From positions 1-5,022 of the forward strand of contig JBOHSA010000090.1 in the NCBI GenBank assembly GCA_050732995.1: a DNA stretch of 5,022 nt, in the 5' to 3' direction. The position numbers and the translations under genes are program-made. Positions within the stretch are counted from its first letter, which is position 1. Every line of letters starts with the position of its first letter. Of this stretch, positions 5,004 through 5,022 are shown piece after piece. Origin of the DNA: JBOHSA01 sp050732995. GTDB taxonomy: Bacteria; Gemmatimonadota; Gemmatimonadetes; Gemmatimonadales; GWC2-71-9. Under the pieces are notes generated by a model, which saw nothing but the letters and a program-made list of their open reading frames with translations, searched no databases and was not told where the DNA came from.

Positions 5004-5022
5004 GGGGGGGGGGGGGGGGGGG
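5004..5022. repeat. Poly-G run at the window end
   Basis: The last 19 bases are all G, starting 15 nt after the stop of the di-haem oxidoreductase gene. This is a typical artefact of two-colour sequencing or of contig ends that stop in a homopolymer, so these bases may not be genomic. Confidence 0.7.

Overview
High-GC bacterial chromosomal DNA with every supportable gene on the + strand. The flanks are about 75% GC (hand counts: 45/60 at 1681-1740, 46/60 at 4261-4320). The base composition, the order ispE then tRNA-Gln, the short signal-peptide proteins and the small di-haem oxidoreductase fit an environmental Gemmatimonadota-like organism. That assignment is an inference from general knowledge, not from any marker in the window. 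The window ends in 19 G, so it is probably a contig end.

Left block (1-2385), a probable operon: the C-terminal 137 residues of an unrecognised Ala/Pro-rich protein; a polytopic membrane protein of the YbhN / LPG-synthase transmembrane (flippase-like) family; and ispE, the fourth enzyme of the MEP isoprenoid pathway. The membrane-protein gene and ispE overlap by ATGA, so their translation is likely coupled. The start of the membrane-protein gene lies inside a G-rich stretch with a strong G-quadruplex pattern that ends in an 11-G run.

Middle block (2442-3448): a complete tRNA-Gln(UUG), a non-coding stretch with a 12-C run and a GC-rich hairpin, then a secreted protein with a Cys/His-rich N-terminal part, 11 consecutive prolines and an SdrD-B/Cna-B-like beta domain, closed by a strong terminator. 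This block is clearly poorer in GC (52-63% in the 60-base lines counted). Just after the terminator lies a 20-nt near-copy (18/20) of the T-arm and acceptor 3' end of the tRNA. Together these suggest a small cassette inserted at, or derived from, the tRNA gene. This is the most interesting feature of the window.

Right block (3493-4988), back to high GC: a 114-aa exported protein resembling DUF5666, overlapping by ATGA with a di-haem (two CxxCH) oxidoreductase of the DUF1111/DHOR family with a lipoprotein-like signal. These two look like a translationally coupled envelope redox pair.
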